Shown piece after piece: positions 10,173-21,161 of a stretch of 46,930 nucleotides of DNA (positions within the stretch are counted from its first letter, which is position 1; each line of letters opens with the position of its first letter). The notes beneath the pieces are model-generated. The model saw nothing but the letters and a program-made list of their open reading frames with translations. It was not told the origin of the DNA and searched no databases. The stretch lies in contig CACRSC010000012.1 of NCBI GenBank assembly GCA_902651635.1, forward strand, positions 214,681 through 261,610, read 5' to 3'. This stretch comes from Mastigamoeba balamuthi. Its lineage: Eukaryota; Evosea; Mastigamoebida; Mastigamoebidae. The position numbers were made by a program, and so were the translations under genes.

Positions 10173-13168
10173 ATGGCGCTGCCGGCACGGAGATCCAAGA
10201 GTGGCTCGCCCGCGTCCTCCGTGTGCGCAGCGCCTGCGCCAGCGCAGCACGCGGCAGGGGCTGGGAAGCGGGTGCGGTTCCCTCCGGACAAGGAAAAGCT
10301 CGAGGACGTCCTCCTCATCACCCCGCGGCCCAAGAGCGTGGTCTGGAAGTGAGCGATTACTCCCCTGCCATCCTTGGGGACCCCGAATCGCGTGTCTCTC
10401 CTTTCGTTCTCTGGCGATCCTCGGTTGGCGCGCGACGAGTTTATCAGCTGATCCCGCGGTTCTGGCTGGGCGAAAATTGATACTACGGTGGGAGAGGGTG
10501 TCCTCTATGGGCGGGCACAGCGCATACGAGGGGTATGTTCTATTGGTTTGGTGCGAGACTGGCTGAAACTTGAAGGCTCGGTGGCGATGCGTTAGTGTTT
10601 GCAGTCCTCGGGGTGCGCGTCTTGCTGACCCGTGTGTTGTGCTGCCAGGATGGTGCGAGGCACAGGGAGCACTCCAGTGCCCAGGTGCTGGCACGCGTCC
10701 TTCTCGATCCTGGGCAAAATGTACGTCTTCGGCGGCGTGTGCGTCAGCGCCCGGCAGACAGTCGCCCTGAAGGACCTACACGCCTTCGACTATGGTACTC
10801 GCGAGCACGTCTGTCTGCGTGAAGCGGCCCAGCTAAACTGTGTTGCTCTGGCAGTGGCCAAGAGCTGGAAGTCGATCGACCTCAAGGGAGACAAGCCGCA
10901 CGGCTCCTGGGCATCCGCGTCGTGCGCAGGGCCGCCAGAGGACGGCACGGGGTACGTCCTCGGCGGGCGGGACCCCGAGTACAACATCCACGCGACCCTG
11001 CACAAGTACATCGCCGGTACTGTGACGATCGCCGCGCCGCACACACGACACTCCCGAGCTCACAATGGGCGCAGAGACGGAGACGTGGGTGAAGGAGAGC
11101 GACGGCTCGGACGGGAAGACGCCGCATCCGCGAATATGCGCGGGGACGATGGTGTGCTACGGGCGGACGTTGATCGCGTTCGGCGGCATTGACAACTTTG
11201 TCGACAACAAGAACAACGGGGCCGTGTACACGAACAAGCTCTGGGTCTTCGACATGGACGCGCGGCTCTGGAGGGAGCAGCACACAACAGGCTCTGTGCC
11301 ATCCCCCCGCGGCTGGCACTCGGCGGCCGCGGACTACCCGCTGGGCCGGATGTGGGTCTTCGGGGGCGCGGCCGAGCGCAGCGTGTTCAACGAGCTGTAC
11401 TACCTCGACGTCGCCAAGTGGGAGTGGACCAAGAGCAACGCCGTGGGCGACATCCCGCCGCACTGCCACAGCATGGTCCTTATCAGGACAGAGTCCGGGG
11501 CGCTGATCATACACGGGGGCGGCGTCCCGTACGCGCACGACACGGCCAACTGCTTCCACGCGCTCGAGTGCAACTCGGAGATGTGGCGCTGGCACCACGG
11601 CAACCTGGGGCTACCGCCCGTCGTCTACGGCCTCTGTGGCGCCTTTTTCCAGGGCCGCGTACGTGTACCCAGAGCCATTCCAGTCGGCGTCTCAGCGACC
11701 TTGCTCGCAGATGTACTTCTTCGGAGGACAGGACGCCGGGGGCAAGTACAACAACTTCATGTACACTCTCGAGAGGGACGACGACTCGCCGGACCTCAAC
11801 GGGCCCGCGCCACCTGCGGTCATCACGCGGGAGCGCGACAAGGGCGAGGAAGACGACGACAAGCCCAAAGAGGATAAGGAGAAGGAGAAGCCACAGGACA
11901 AAGAGGAGCCGCTCCCGGTCATCTCGGTGAAGCCGGCTGTGCAGATGCCGCAGCAGATCGAGGGCAGGCCCATCTCTCGGCTCAGAGGGGGCAGGCCGCT
12001 GGCATCCGGGCTGCAGGCGCCCCCCACCGCCGAGCCGGAGATCTCTCCGTCTCCCCGGGTTCTCGGAAGGCCGTCGTCTGTCGTGGGGGCCGTGAGGCCA
12101 CTGCCGGGCCACACGGGGTGCACCCAGCTGGTACCGCCATCGACTGCCCCTGCAAGGCAGCGCATCAACGAGAAGGGTGCGCCGGGGGGGCTGTGCCCGG
12201 ATGGTGGTTGCTCTCGTGTCTCAAAGTCTGCGGCAACGATGGCAGGCAACTGGAAGGACACGTACGAGGTTGTGAAGCAGATCGGAAGAGGAGGGTTCTC
12301 CAAGATCTTCTTGGTGAGACGAAAGGACACAGGGGGCCTGTTTGCGGCCAAGAGGACGGACCTCGCTGCTGCCGCCGCCGAGAGCAGGCTCAAGGCTGTG
12401 AACGAGATGAAAGTGCACTCGTCCATCCCCGACCACCCCTTCATCGTGCCGTTCTACGAGGCGTACCACAAGGCCAACAGCGTCGCAGTGATCATCATGA
12501 GACACTGCGACGGAGGAGACCTTTACACCGTCATTCAGAACACAGCGGCCAAGGGCGAGCACATCCCCGAGCCCCAGATCGCCGAGTGGTTCGTGGAGAT
12601 CACGCTGGCCGTTCAGCACCTCCACTACTGCAAGTACCTCCACGCAGACCTGAAATCCGTACGCCGGAAAAACGCGCTCTGCACGGTTGAAGACGGTTCT
12701 GACCTGTCTGCCCTGCAGGCCAACATCCTGCTGCACAACGGCCTCGTGCAGCTGTGCGACTTCGGGATGACCGACAGGCCTGTTCAGTCGCACAAGCGCG
12801 AGGCGCTCAAGCACCACAAGGAGATCAACGGGACGCCGGACTACATGAGCCCTGAGCAGCTCAACTACGCCCCGCCGTCCACGGCGACAGACGTCTGGGC
12901 CCTGGGGATCCTGCTGTACGAGATGGCCGCCCTCAAGCTGCCATTCTCGGGGAGGACGCTGGCAGAGAAGGCGGAGCACATCCAGAAGCACCCCTACGAG
13001 ACCCTGCCGCCAGTGAGCACGCAGCTGGCAACGCTGATCGCAACGATTCTGAGCAAGAGGCCCCAAGTAAGGCCCACCACCGCACAGATACTTGGGTCGG
13101 CCTTCTGCGAGGAGACGACACGGAGGCTGCTCGAGTCACCCAATTACAGCACTCAGTTCCCGTTCTAG
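10173..13168 (+). CDS. Kelch-repeat / Ser-Thr protein kinase fusion
   Basis: Six exons: 10173-10348, 10649-10794, 10855-11016, 11075-11658, 11711-12658 and 12719-13168 (821 residues). Residues about 60-390 carry six kelch motifs with paired glycines (MYVFGG, GYVLGG, LIAFGG, MWVFGG, LIIHGG, MYFFGG), enough for a beta-propeller. An acidic then proline-rich linker follows. The kinase domain starts near residue 538 with IGRGGFSKIFLVRRK and FAAKR (ATP lysine), then the catalytic loop HADLKSANILL, DFG, GTPDYMSPE and DVWALGILLYEM. The loop is HAD rather than HRD, so the usual activation-loop arginine is absent, but the catalytic Asp, Lys and Asn remain. The domain looks NEK-like. The last intron (60 nt) lies in frame inside the catalytic loop; reading through it would insert 20 residues. 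The frame is open from kelch to kinase, which supports one fused protein over two genes. Confidence 0.8.
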
Positions 13169-13298
13169 GAACAGCAAACACGGTGTTTATTTTGCGTGTC
13201 TGAACGAGGTGGAATCATGTGCTGGAAACAAGGGAGGAACTCAGCCATTGAGTTGAAAAAGGTCAGCTTGCATGTGAAATAGCTCTGATTCCGAAAAA

Positions 13299-13371
13299 TG
13301 GTGCTTCCAGGGATCGAACCTGGGACCTTCGCGTTATCAGCACGACGCGCTACCGACTACGCTAAAGCACC
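13299..13371 (-). tRNA. tRNA-Ile (anticodon GAT)
   Basis: A full cloverleaf forms: acceptor GGTGCTT/AAGCACC, D arm GCGT/GCGC, anticodon stem TCGTG/CGCGA with loop CTGATAA, and T arm CCAGG/CCTGG with loop TTCGATC, then discriminator A. T33 fixes the anticodon as GAT. Internal A box (TAGCGTAGTCGG) and B box (GGTTCGATCCC) are intact and a T5 run follows, as expected for Pol III. No intron. It is identical to the copy at 15628-15700 in the opposite orientation. Eukaryotic nuclear tRNA-Ile for this box normally has AAT. Confidence 0.93.
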
Positions 13372-13446
13372 ATCTTCAATTCAATTGATGGTCTATTTGC
13401 ATGTCAGACACATTCTTTGTGGTAGGGGCCCACCACCATCTCACTG

Positions 13447-15235
13447 TCAGTTCCAGGCCATCGCAACTCCCGCGAGGACGCAGAGAGCTCCAGGAACGGC
13501 GGCGCATGCCGGTCCCGGCAGTATTATGTCATCCGAGTCCGTGGGCTTGCCCTTGGAAGACCTGACCACGGGATCGGGATCGGGCTTCGTGGACGACTTG
13601 GGGTCCGGCCAAGGCCAAGGGGCAGAGGAGGGCACTGGAGGGTTCTCAGAGGCCTTGGAGACCACCGAGACGTCCGGGAGCGGTGCGCTGGACTTGGTCG
13701 ATGTGTCCTGGCTGTGCACGCCTGGCACGCGGGCCCTCGAGAACCACAGCTGCGTGTCCTTGTGGAACGCCCACACAATGTCGCCGTTGCCCAGCGTCAG
13801 CATCTCACCCTTGCCCTGCCAAAACAGAGACGAGGCCTCCCACGGGCCCTCTAGCATCCTGCCCGCCTTGTTCATCCTGCCCATGAAGAAGCGGACGTCG
13901 TTCCTCAGCCACTGGTTGTTGCTCGTCTCCTGCTCGGGCGAGGTCGTGTCAGGCCACGTCAACCGAGCAGTGTCTTTTTTTGTTTCCGCACCATCCAGCC
14001 GACGAGGTAGTCCGATGTCTTGGCCCAGGGGGTCATGACGACGCCGCCTTTGAGCGACGGGCGGTTGGTCGCCCACACCGTGGGGCTGCTGCGCAGCTGG
14101 GGCGTGTCCCACACCTCGCTGATGCCCACGTCGTGCGATGCGGCCTCCCTGTCGTTGTTGATGTTCTGAAAGCCGACACGGGGGGTCAGGTGTGATCGGG
14201 TGTTTGTGGGATGGTTGGGGGCGACGCACCGAGCGCGGGCAGTTGTACGAGACGAGCCAGTGGTTGTCGATGGGGAGAATCTGGCCCAGCGAGCACGTGT
14301 TGCCCTTGGCGATCTCCAGCTCGTTGAGGTGGTAGATGCCGCCGCCGTCCCACGAGCACAGGTCCAGAGCCCACCTGTTGGGACGCCGCCACCCGAGTGC
14401 TGAGCGGATCGAGCGATCGGGGCTGTGGCGTACTTGGCGGCTTCGTTGTAGCTGAGGCCCTGCGTCCAGCTGTGCGAGCAGCCCCAGCAGTACACGTTGG
14501 TCACCTTGTGGGTCGACGCGTCGATGAAGTACTCGATGTTGGCCCAGTGGCCCAGCGCCCAGTCCGAGCACGTGCCCGAGGCGGCCCTCGAGGTGGCAAC
14601 GAAGTAGTAGCCCGTCGGGGTGCCCGTCAGCTTCTTGTTCTTGCCGTAGACGAGGCGGCCGTCGTTGCCGTCGGGCACCTGCGACTTGTCGACCTGCACG
14701 GTCCACTTCTGGGTCCCCTGGGCGTCGTAGACGGCGAAATGGACGTCGAACAGCTGCTCGTTGGCCGCGTTCTTGGTCGTCGGCACCAGCAGCGCCACCG
14801 CGAACGAGCCGTCGTCGTGCACCACGAACCCCTTGACCTCCGAGACCGTCTTGGAGAAGCTCAGCGCCCGGTCTGCGAAGCCAGCTCGGTCAGTCACGGT
14901 CTCTGGAGAGTGGGCAGGGTACCCGATGTCAGCTTGTTGCTCGCAGAGACTGTGGCGATGTGCGCCTTGGAGTCCTTCTGGTTGACGTAGGCCACCTGTG
15001 GTGCACAAATAGTTGAGCAAGCCGGCCGTTGGGAAAAGGGGCTGCAAGACTTGACCTTGAAGCCACCAGGGGTTCTGATGTCGGGCTTGGTGTAGACGGT
15101 GCGGTACCCGTAGACCCAGTACGTGCCCAGGTCGTCGCCCATGTCGGCGAGCTTGCCCGATGTGATCTCGATCGGGCCCACGGTGGCTCCCAGAGCGAGA
15201 GCCCCGAGGCAGAGGGTGAGAGCGAGTGTGTGCAT
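13447..15235 (-). CDS. Secreted, probably GPI-anchored protein of unknown family, possibly beta-propeller
   Basis: Six exons on the minus strand: 15056-15235, 14923-14995, 14434-14872, 14230-14374, 13992-14165 and 13447-13929; introns of 50-64 nt; 497 residues. The N-terminus MHTLALTLCLGALALGATVG is a classic signal peptide. The C-terminus has a Ser/Pro/Asp-rich stalk, then a small-residue site and a hydrophobic tail (ACAAVPGALCVLAGVAMAWN), typical of a GPI-attachment signal. The body is all-beta in character with repeated short turns (VHDDGSFAVALLVP, VFHKD-type WAFHKDTQLWFSR, SDYLVGWMV) and several tryptophans, which fits a propeller-like extracellular protein. No enzyme motif was seen. It sits exactly between two inverted identical tRNA-Ile genes. 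Confidence 0.72.
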
Positions 15236-15627
15236 CGTTGGCAAAAGAAACACAATGAGGGAATATCTTAGCCTCGGTTGCACATAAAGCGTACAACGGT
15301 TGCATCCGTTATCAATGGATTGTAAGTTGCAGTGGGGGTTCGTTTGATACGTGGCCCGTGTTCGTAAGGGTGGAGTGCCGCAGCTTCGCAACAGCAAGGC
15401 TAGCACAACTGTGTGCCAGCTGCCAACCGCAGTGTCCACATTGGGCTTCTTTTCGATAGAGGACAGTACGATACCGAGGGACCGAATCTCAGCAGCAGAA
15501 GCAAGAGAAATAGCAGAATGGATCGCACGCACATACTAATTCAGTACAGAGAGGCAGCAGCGTCAGTGGTGCGTCGCTTGTTTCTTTTGTCAGAAAGTTA
15601 GTAACGAAGAAATCAATAGCGTAGAAC

Positions 15628-15700
15628 GGTGCTTTAGCGTAGTCGGTAGCGCGTCGTGCTGATAACGCGAAGGTCCCAGGTTCGATCCCTGGAAGCACCA
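15628..15700 (+). tRNA. tRNA-Ile (anticodon GAT), second copy
   Basis: Sequence identical to the minus-strand copy at 13299-13371, including internal Pol III boxes, and followed by TTTTT. The two genes face each other across 2.3 kb. Confidence 0.93.
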
Positions 15701-15884
15701 TTTTTGTCAACTTTCAACCCTCAGTAACCTTCAAGGCAACAGCAGTAGTAGTAGGGACACAGCAGGGCACACCCTCGGGCAGCTAAAGGGCAGAAAGCAA
15801 AGTTGGCTGTGTAATAAGGCGTGTGTGTTGCGTTGCGTGTGTGGGTCCCTGGTCCAGTGTCCGGTGCGGTCCGCGCGTACCTTC

Positions 15885-17682
15885 TCACAGCGAGCACGGG
15901 CCGTCCTCGTCGGCGTGCTGCTCCACGAGGCCCGAGCTGAAGCTGAGGGACCTGGCGCCCTTGCCGCGGGCGTCGCCCACGTCCACGCACTGCGTCGACA
16001 GGTGCAGCGACCCGAGCCCGTCTGCGGGCGACACGTCCCACGCGATGCTGAAGTCCTCGGGGCGGAAGCTCGCGCGCACGCGCTCCGTGTACTCGCGCGA
16101 GGCGAAGTAGTCGAGCATGCGCGGCGTGATGGGGAAGACCTGCTCGTGCGGGATCCACTGCACGCGGTCGGCCCCCTTGTGCAGCAGCTGCCCCCGCGAG
16201 ATCGCCCACGCCACCGCAGGCAGCCCGCGCGCCCGGATGTCGGCCGCCACGGCCATCCGCGTCGCCAGGAAGAACCCCTCGAACGCGGGGTTCAGGAAGC
16301 GGAACGGCGGCTCGGAGCTCGCGTACATGTACGCGTTGTGCCAGTGCTCCGGGATGTCTGTGGTGGGGGCCGATGAGTCAGCGCAGGCAACGCAACGTCA
16401 CTGGCTGTTTCCAGGAATTCCCCCGGCACGGGGTTGTGGCGCACTCATGAGGCCGTCGCGCCCGCGCTTCTTGGCCATGGTGTGCAGGAGGTCGTTGACC
16501 TCACGGCCGATGCCCAGGTTGGGGTGCAGCTGCCCCGGCAGCGGCAGCGTGGTGCCCACAAAGTCGCGCGTGGGGTCCTGAATGCGCAGCCACTCGATGA
16601 CGCTCAGCTGCAGCATCGACGCTCCGAAGGTCTGGCGCAGCAGGCGCAGGCCGTCCGCGAACGCGCCCCGGTACGCCGCAGGGGCGCCCTCGGGGGTGTT
16701 GGGCGACTTCATCGTCTGGACGCTGAACGCCGCGTCGATGCGCACAAAGAGCCTGGGAGTGTGTCGACAGCGCTGGGCTTCAGCCGCTGTCCGTAGGGGA
16801 GGGGGGGGCGGGGAATTCTTGTTGCTGGGACGCACTGGCCGATGAGGTGGCGGGTGTCCTTGACGCCGTGGTACACGTGTATTCTGTGCACAAAGGTGTC
16901 CCTGCGTGCGAGGGGGGGGGGGTGTCGGGCTGCTGCGGCTACAGAAGTCGCAGAAGTTCACAAAGGGGGGCGGGCCGCACGAGGCATCGACATCGATGAT
17001 GATGTCGGTGAAGCCCTTGTCCTTGAGCAGCTCCCCGATTGTCTTGCCGGCGTGCCCCTCGAACTTGCTCACATGGTTCATAAGCTTGTCTGGGCGCGCC
17101 GTGGCGGCACGTCAGCCGTGGTGGCGGGCGGCGTTGGGAGCGCAGGGAAGGCGGCGGGCAGCAAGCATTGCTCGGGTCGCGGAGTGAGAGGCGTACCATG
17201 CATGTCCTCGGCGGTGTAGTATCCCAGGAACAGTGGCTTGTAGTCGCCCATGGCCTGGGCGGGCATGTTGCCCACGATGAGCAGGTCTGCAGGGCGCCCG
17301 CAGGGGACCCGCCCCGCAATAAAAAGTCGTATCAGCGGTGGTCTGGCGTGTGTGCGCGCGTTCGCGTGTTTGTTTCTGAAAAGGCGTGGGGGCGCGTGGG
17401 CGGACCGCTCTCGTCGTCGGCGCCGAGGTTGAGGTCGATGTCGTCGTGCGTGTGGTACAGGAGGTTCTGCAGCCGCCCGGTCAGCGCGTTGAAGCCCTCG
17501 CGCAGCCATGTGGGCATCGCCGGCAGCGCCGGCAGCGACGGCATGGCGGGGAGCGACGCCGAGAGATCGCCGAGCGCGGGTATGTTCGGCATCTGCGGCA
17601 TCAGCGGGCTGAGCGCCGCGGCAGCCGCCGTCGCGGCGTTCGCCGCCGCAGACGCTGCCGCGCTCGCTGCCGCAGCCTGCAT
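15885..17682 (-). CDS. Conserved unknown protein with poly-Ala N-terminus, possibly an enzyme
   Basis: Exons on the minus strand: 17406-17682, 17197-17286, about 16972-17089, about 16822-16897, 16445-16798 and 15885-16357. The chosen start, MQAAAASAAAS at 17682, opens a 25-residue Ala-rich stretch and a Pro/Leu/Met-rich region; an upstream start cannot be excluded. The remainder looks well folded and conserved: LLIVGNMPAQAMGDYKPLFLGYYTAEDM, GFTDIIIDVDASCGPP, FVHRIHVYHGVKDTRHLIGQLFVRIDAAFS, LSVIEWLRIQDPTRDF and LMNIPEHWHNAYMYAS. I do not recognise the family. The junction near 16897-16972 could not be phased: its acceptor needs a phase-2 donor that I cannot find, next to C and G runs where an indel is possible. 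Confidence 0.6.
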
Positions 17683-18141
17683 GAAATTAAGGGCCCTCGC
17701 GATTTGAGTTTGCCCCCAATTCAATTCCCGCAGTGATGCGGGGGCAGCAGCGAAAGAAATTCGGCACACGGCGCGCGCGCGCGCGCCCGGCGCCTCAGAC
17801 GCCACGCACCATGGAGACTGGGCCGGCGGGAGGCGAGTTAACCGGTGACTCCGTGTTTCTTCTTCTTGCAGCCAACTACTGAGAAAAATCAAAGTTTCAC
17901 CGCACACGTGTCCGGGAGATGAGATGCGTGTGCACAACATCAATCAGGGATGGGGGGTTTCTAGAAGAAACAAGAGGGCACATTCCATGGATCGAGGTTG
18001 TGCAACACGAGCTTGGATGGAGAAGGGGGGGTGTTAGGATTCTCAGACAATCAGGGAGGGTGACTGGGCCATCACACAACAGGCAGCGCGGGTACCACAT
18101 ATCTCGTTGGCCAGATTTTCCCCAGCCAAGATTCCAGATCC

Positions 18142-19462
18142 TCACTGCGGGGCTCCCTGCACGTCCTGCCCCAGGCGGTACGAGCGGATGAGGTTCCAGT
18201 TGATCTTCTGGTGCGAGATCGGCAGCGGGCGGCGCAGCGCCTTGAACGTGTTCTCGCCGAGCGTGTTGTAGCTCGCGTCGATGCTCTGGTGCACGCCCTG
18301 CTCGGCCTTGGCGATGGCCTTGAGCGCGGCGGCCGCGAACGCGTTGGCGTCGCTCGACGCCGCGGCCGAGATCTTCTTGGCGCCCTCCGTGTTGAGCTGC
18401 ACGTTGCCGTCCTCGTAGTAGTGCACCTGCACGCGCATCTTGCCGTTGATCGTCACGTTCCCGCTGCGGGACACGGGGACGGTCCACACGCTCCTCCACC
18501 GGCCGTTCCAGTAGTTCCCGGGGTTGAAGCGCGCGCTGCTGATGCAGACCGTCAGGCCCTCGCGGCTCGCAAACACGGCGCCCGTGCCGAACTGGAACTG
18601 CTCCGCCACATACTGCTGCGTCGCGCGCTCAAACGCGGCGCGCAGGGGCTCGAGATCGCTCTCGCCCTCGCCAGAGATCGGCCTCGTCGCGGTGATTTCC
18701 TGGAATCGCGAACCAGCGGGGATACTGAGATATTTGTGTTTTGTGGTTGGATTTCAAATCGCAAGACAAACGGCCAGCAGGAGAGGGAGGGGCGTGGGCC
18801 GCGCAGGCTGGCAGATGGCGCAGTGGTGCGCACGCACGGCGCGCGGGCGTCTTGGTTTGTCGGTTGGAAAACGGTATTTGGCGGTGTGGGGGGGGGGGAA
18901 TGAAACGTAGCACTGAGGGGGTTCAACGGACCTGCTTGATGTGATCGAAGGTGACAACCGACCCGCCAGCGTGGTCGAGGTACTGGTTCCCTCCGACGCA
19001 CCCATACTTGGTGATGAGGACCTGTGCTCGGTAGTTTTCCGCGCGTGCGCAAGCGGCCGAACACACGCGCACAAGAGGTATTTAGAGCGAATCCCCCGCG
19101 GTGAGGGCAGCGTCCCCCCAGGAATGAGGGTCGCGGTCACCTTGTGGGACCTGTCCTGCGAGTCGACCTGCACCATCTGGTCCTCGTTGTAGCGCTTGAA
19201 CGTCTCGGCGGCCGAGTCGTTCAGCAGCGACTCGCGCGGCAGCAGCGCCCTGACGTCTGGCGGCGGCGCGCGGGGGGAAGAGGAGGCGGCGTGAGCGGCG
19301 GGCGGTTGGAGGGCCCCGCGATAATTAAAGGCGAAAGGAATTCGATTCGCAATCGAGAGCCCGCGACTCACCCGTGACGACCTCCATGAACTCGCCGGGG
19401 GGCGCGCTCATGAGGAACCCCGTCGCCGTCTTGATGAGATCCGCCTCGGTCGGCTCGCTCAT
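18142..19462 (-). CDS. CAPZA: F-actin capping protein subunit alpha
   Basis: Four exons on the minus strand: 19372-19462, 19141-19256, 18932-19021 and 18142-18699; 284 residues, the usual size. Family landmarks are in order: the N-terminal FLMSAPPGEFMEVVTDVRALL, then VLITKYGCVGGNQYLDHAGGSVVTFDHIKQ, FNPGNYWNGRWRSVW, VQVHYYEDGNVQL and the C-terminal LPISHQKINWNLIRSYRLGQDVQ, which is the actin-binding tentacle region. With its beta subunit, not in this window, it caps barbed ends of actin filaments in the cytosol. Introns are 115, 119 and 232 nt. It is divergent from AAR2, sharing a 282-nt upstream region. Confidence 0.92.
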
Positions 19463-19744
19463 GGCTGCGCTAGGATGGTGGGCGCTGCAGAGAGAAAAAA
19501 CCCTTTAGAACGTCGCAAAGTCGCCCAAAACGGCCTCCACGCCGGGCGCGCGGCGCCGTCAGTGGGCGGCGGGCCCGGGGGAGGAACGCAAGGGGGCGCG
19601 CGCGCACTGTAAGTGGAGGTGAGGAACGGCGCGGGTTTCGGTGTTGATACCCCGAACAAAGGCACAAAACGGTTGCTACACGTCACAGCAGATGATGTGG
19701 TACGCCTTGACCCCCCAAGATCCGCCTATCTTCTTTAGTTTTCC

Positions 19745-20812
19745 ATGGACGAGCAGCGCGAGGAGCACCAGCAGCAGCAGCAGCAGGGCGAGGGCGAGGG
19801 CGGCTATGTGCTGTGCCTGGGCCTCGAGCGCCACTCGATAGACTTTGGCGTCGACCGCGACCGCCACCGCACGCGCGCGCCCAACTTCATGGGCGCGAGG
19901 TCCGTCCGCGCGCGGTCCCTCCACGTCGTGCACTGGTCCGCCGCGGACTCGCCCGCGCGCCACGGCGTCTTCTTCCGGCTGCCCCCCTCGTCGGCCCTCG
20001 TCCTGCGCTGGGACGCCTCCGAGGAGACCTTCCGCGTCGCCCAGGACGACGACGCGACCCGCGTCGCCGCCGCGGCCCTGTCGGGCGAGCTCGACCCCCG
20101 CTTGGCGCCCGCGCGCGACCCGGGCGACCGCTGGCAGCGCGCCACCGCGCGCGTGAGCGACGAGGACCTCGACCGCCTCGGCGTGGGCGCGCAGCGCGTG
20201 TTCGGCACGTGCGAGGCGCCCAGCGCGCGCTTCCCCGCGCTGCGGCCGAGCAAGGCGCAGCTCGCGGCCATGAGCGCGCGCGAGCGCACCGAGGCGCGGA
20301 TCGACGGCGGGGCGTGGCTCGAGCGGGTGCTGGCGGAGCTCGCGCCGAGCCCTGCCGAGGCGGAGCGGCGGCTGCTGGCGTACGCGCAGACCGCGTTCGC
20401 CATGCTGATGCTCGTGCCCTGCGACGAGGCGCTGGAGCACTGGAAGTCGCACCTGGCGCTGCTGAGCTCGTGCTCCGAGCGCACCGTCCTGGCGCACGCG
20501 GGGCTGTTCCGCGCGTTCCTGGCCGACACCGCCGCGCAGCTGGCCGCGGCGCGGACGGGCGACGAAGCGTTCTTTGACGGGGAGAATTTTGTCTCTGAGG
20601 CGCTGGACAGAGCGGTCGGCGTGATTCTCAGCGCGTGCGAGGAGAATCTGAGTGACGAGGCGCGCGCATTGGAACGCGCGGCGCGCGAGCTGGCGGAGGC
20701 GGCCTCGGAGGTGCTGGGCGTGTGCCCGGGGCTGGGGTCCGACCTGCCGGACGACCCCTCGGCGATCGTCGAGGAGGGCGGCGCCGACGGCGCAGACAGA
20801 GCCGCTAGCTAA
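19745..20812 (+). CDS. AAR2: AAR2-type U5 snRNP assembly factor
   Basis: A single uninterrupted frame of 355 codons. After a Gln/Glu-rich leader of about 20 residues come the AAR2 hallmarks: VLCLGLERHSIDFGVD, PNFMGARSVRARSLHVVHWSA, then GVFFRLPPSSALVLRWD, and the helical C-terminal half with YAQTAFAMLMLVPCDEALEHWKSHLALL. AAR2 binds PRP8 during U5 snRNP maturation and is exchanged for BRR2 in the nucleus. Codon use is extremely GC-rich, so long shadow frames appear on both strands, including 390 codons opposite. It is one of two complete protein genes here without an intron call by me. Confidence 0.85.
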   Translation: MDEQREEHQQQQQQGEGEGGYVLCLGLERHSIDFGVDRDRHRTRAPNFMGARSVRARSLHVVHWSAADSPARHGVFFRLPPSSALVLRWDASEETFRVAQDDDATRVAAAALSGELDPRLAPARDPGDRWQRATARVSDEDLDRLGVGAQRVFGTCEAPSARFPALRPSKAQLAAMSARERTEARIDGGAWLERVLAELAPSPAEAERRLLAYAQTAFAMLMLVPCDEALEHWKSHLALLSSCSERTVLAHAGLFRAFLADTAAQLAAARTGDEAFFDGENFVSEALDRAVGVILSACEENLSDEARALERAARELAEAASEVLGVCPGLGSDLPDDPSAIVEEGGADGADRAAS

Positions 20813-21161
20813 GCGCCAAAAAACAACAAGCCCATTATTATACCTCAATCGGGGAATTGTGAAAAGGGGCTAAATGGACTCTGACGTGGCACGAAAAAAG
20901 GTACTCGAATGGTGCACCGCGTGCGCAGCTGCGTGATCACCCAATTTCGCCGACCAGTGCGCCGAGAAGCGCGAAGGCTTGCGCTCGCGCCACAAACCAC
21001 CCGCGGACAATATGTGCGGTCAGCGCTGGTACCCGGGCAATTTCACGCCCCCGGCACTCCAGCACCTGCTTATTTTCCCTCAGTGCACCTTTATGAATCA
21101 AAATATCTTCCGCCTCTGTTATTTCCGAAGGCGGCTAGCGAAGTGACACAGACCGACCCGC
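20813..21161. other. Short intergenic region, nothing identified
   Basis: Between the AAR2 stop and the start of the RING gene. A/T-rich patches at 20830-20860 may include the AAR2 polyadenylation region. No further feature was seen. Confidence 0.35.

Noticed and set aside
12659-12718. A 20-residue insertion in the kinase catalytic loop
   Set aside because: It is an in-frame 60-nt intron (GTACGC to CTGCAG); removing it restores HADLKSANILL.
10173-13168. Splitting the kelch and kinase parts into two genes at the ATG near 12239
   Set aside because: No stop codon separates them over more than 500 nt and the linker has biased but protein-like composition; a fusion is simpler, though transcript data could reverse this.
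19676-20848. A 390-codon open frame on the minus strand opposite AAR2
   Set aside because: It is a shadow of very GC-rich codons on the plus strand; its translation is Arg/Ala/Gly-rich without motifs, while the plus frame is a clear AAR2.
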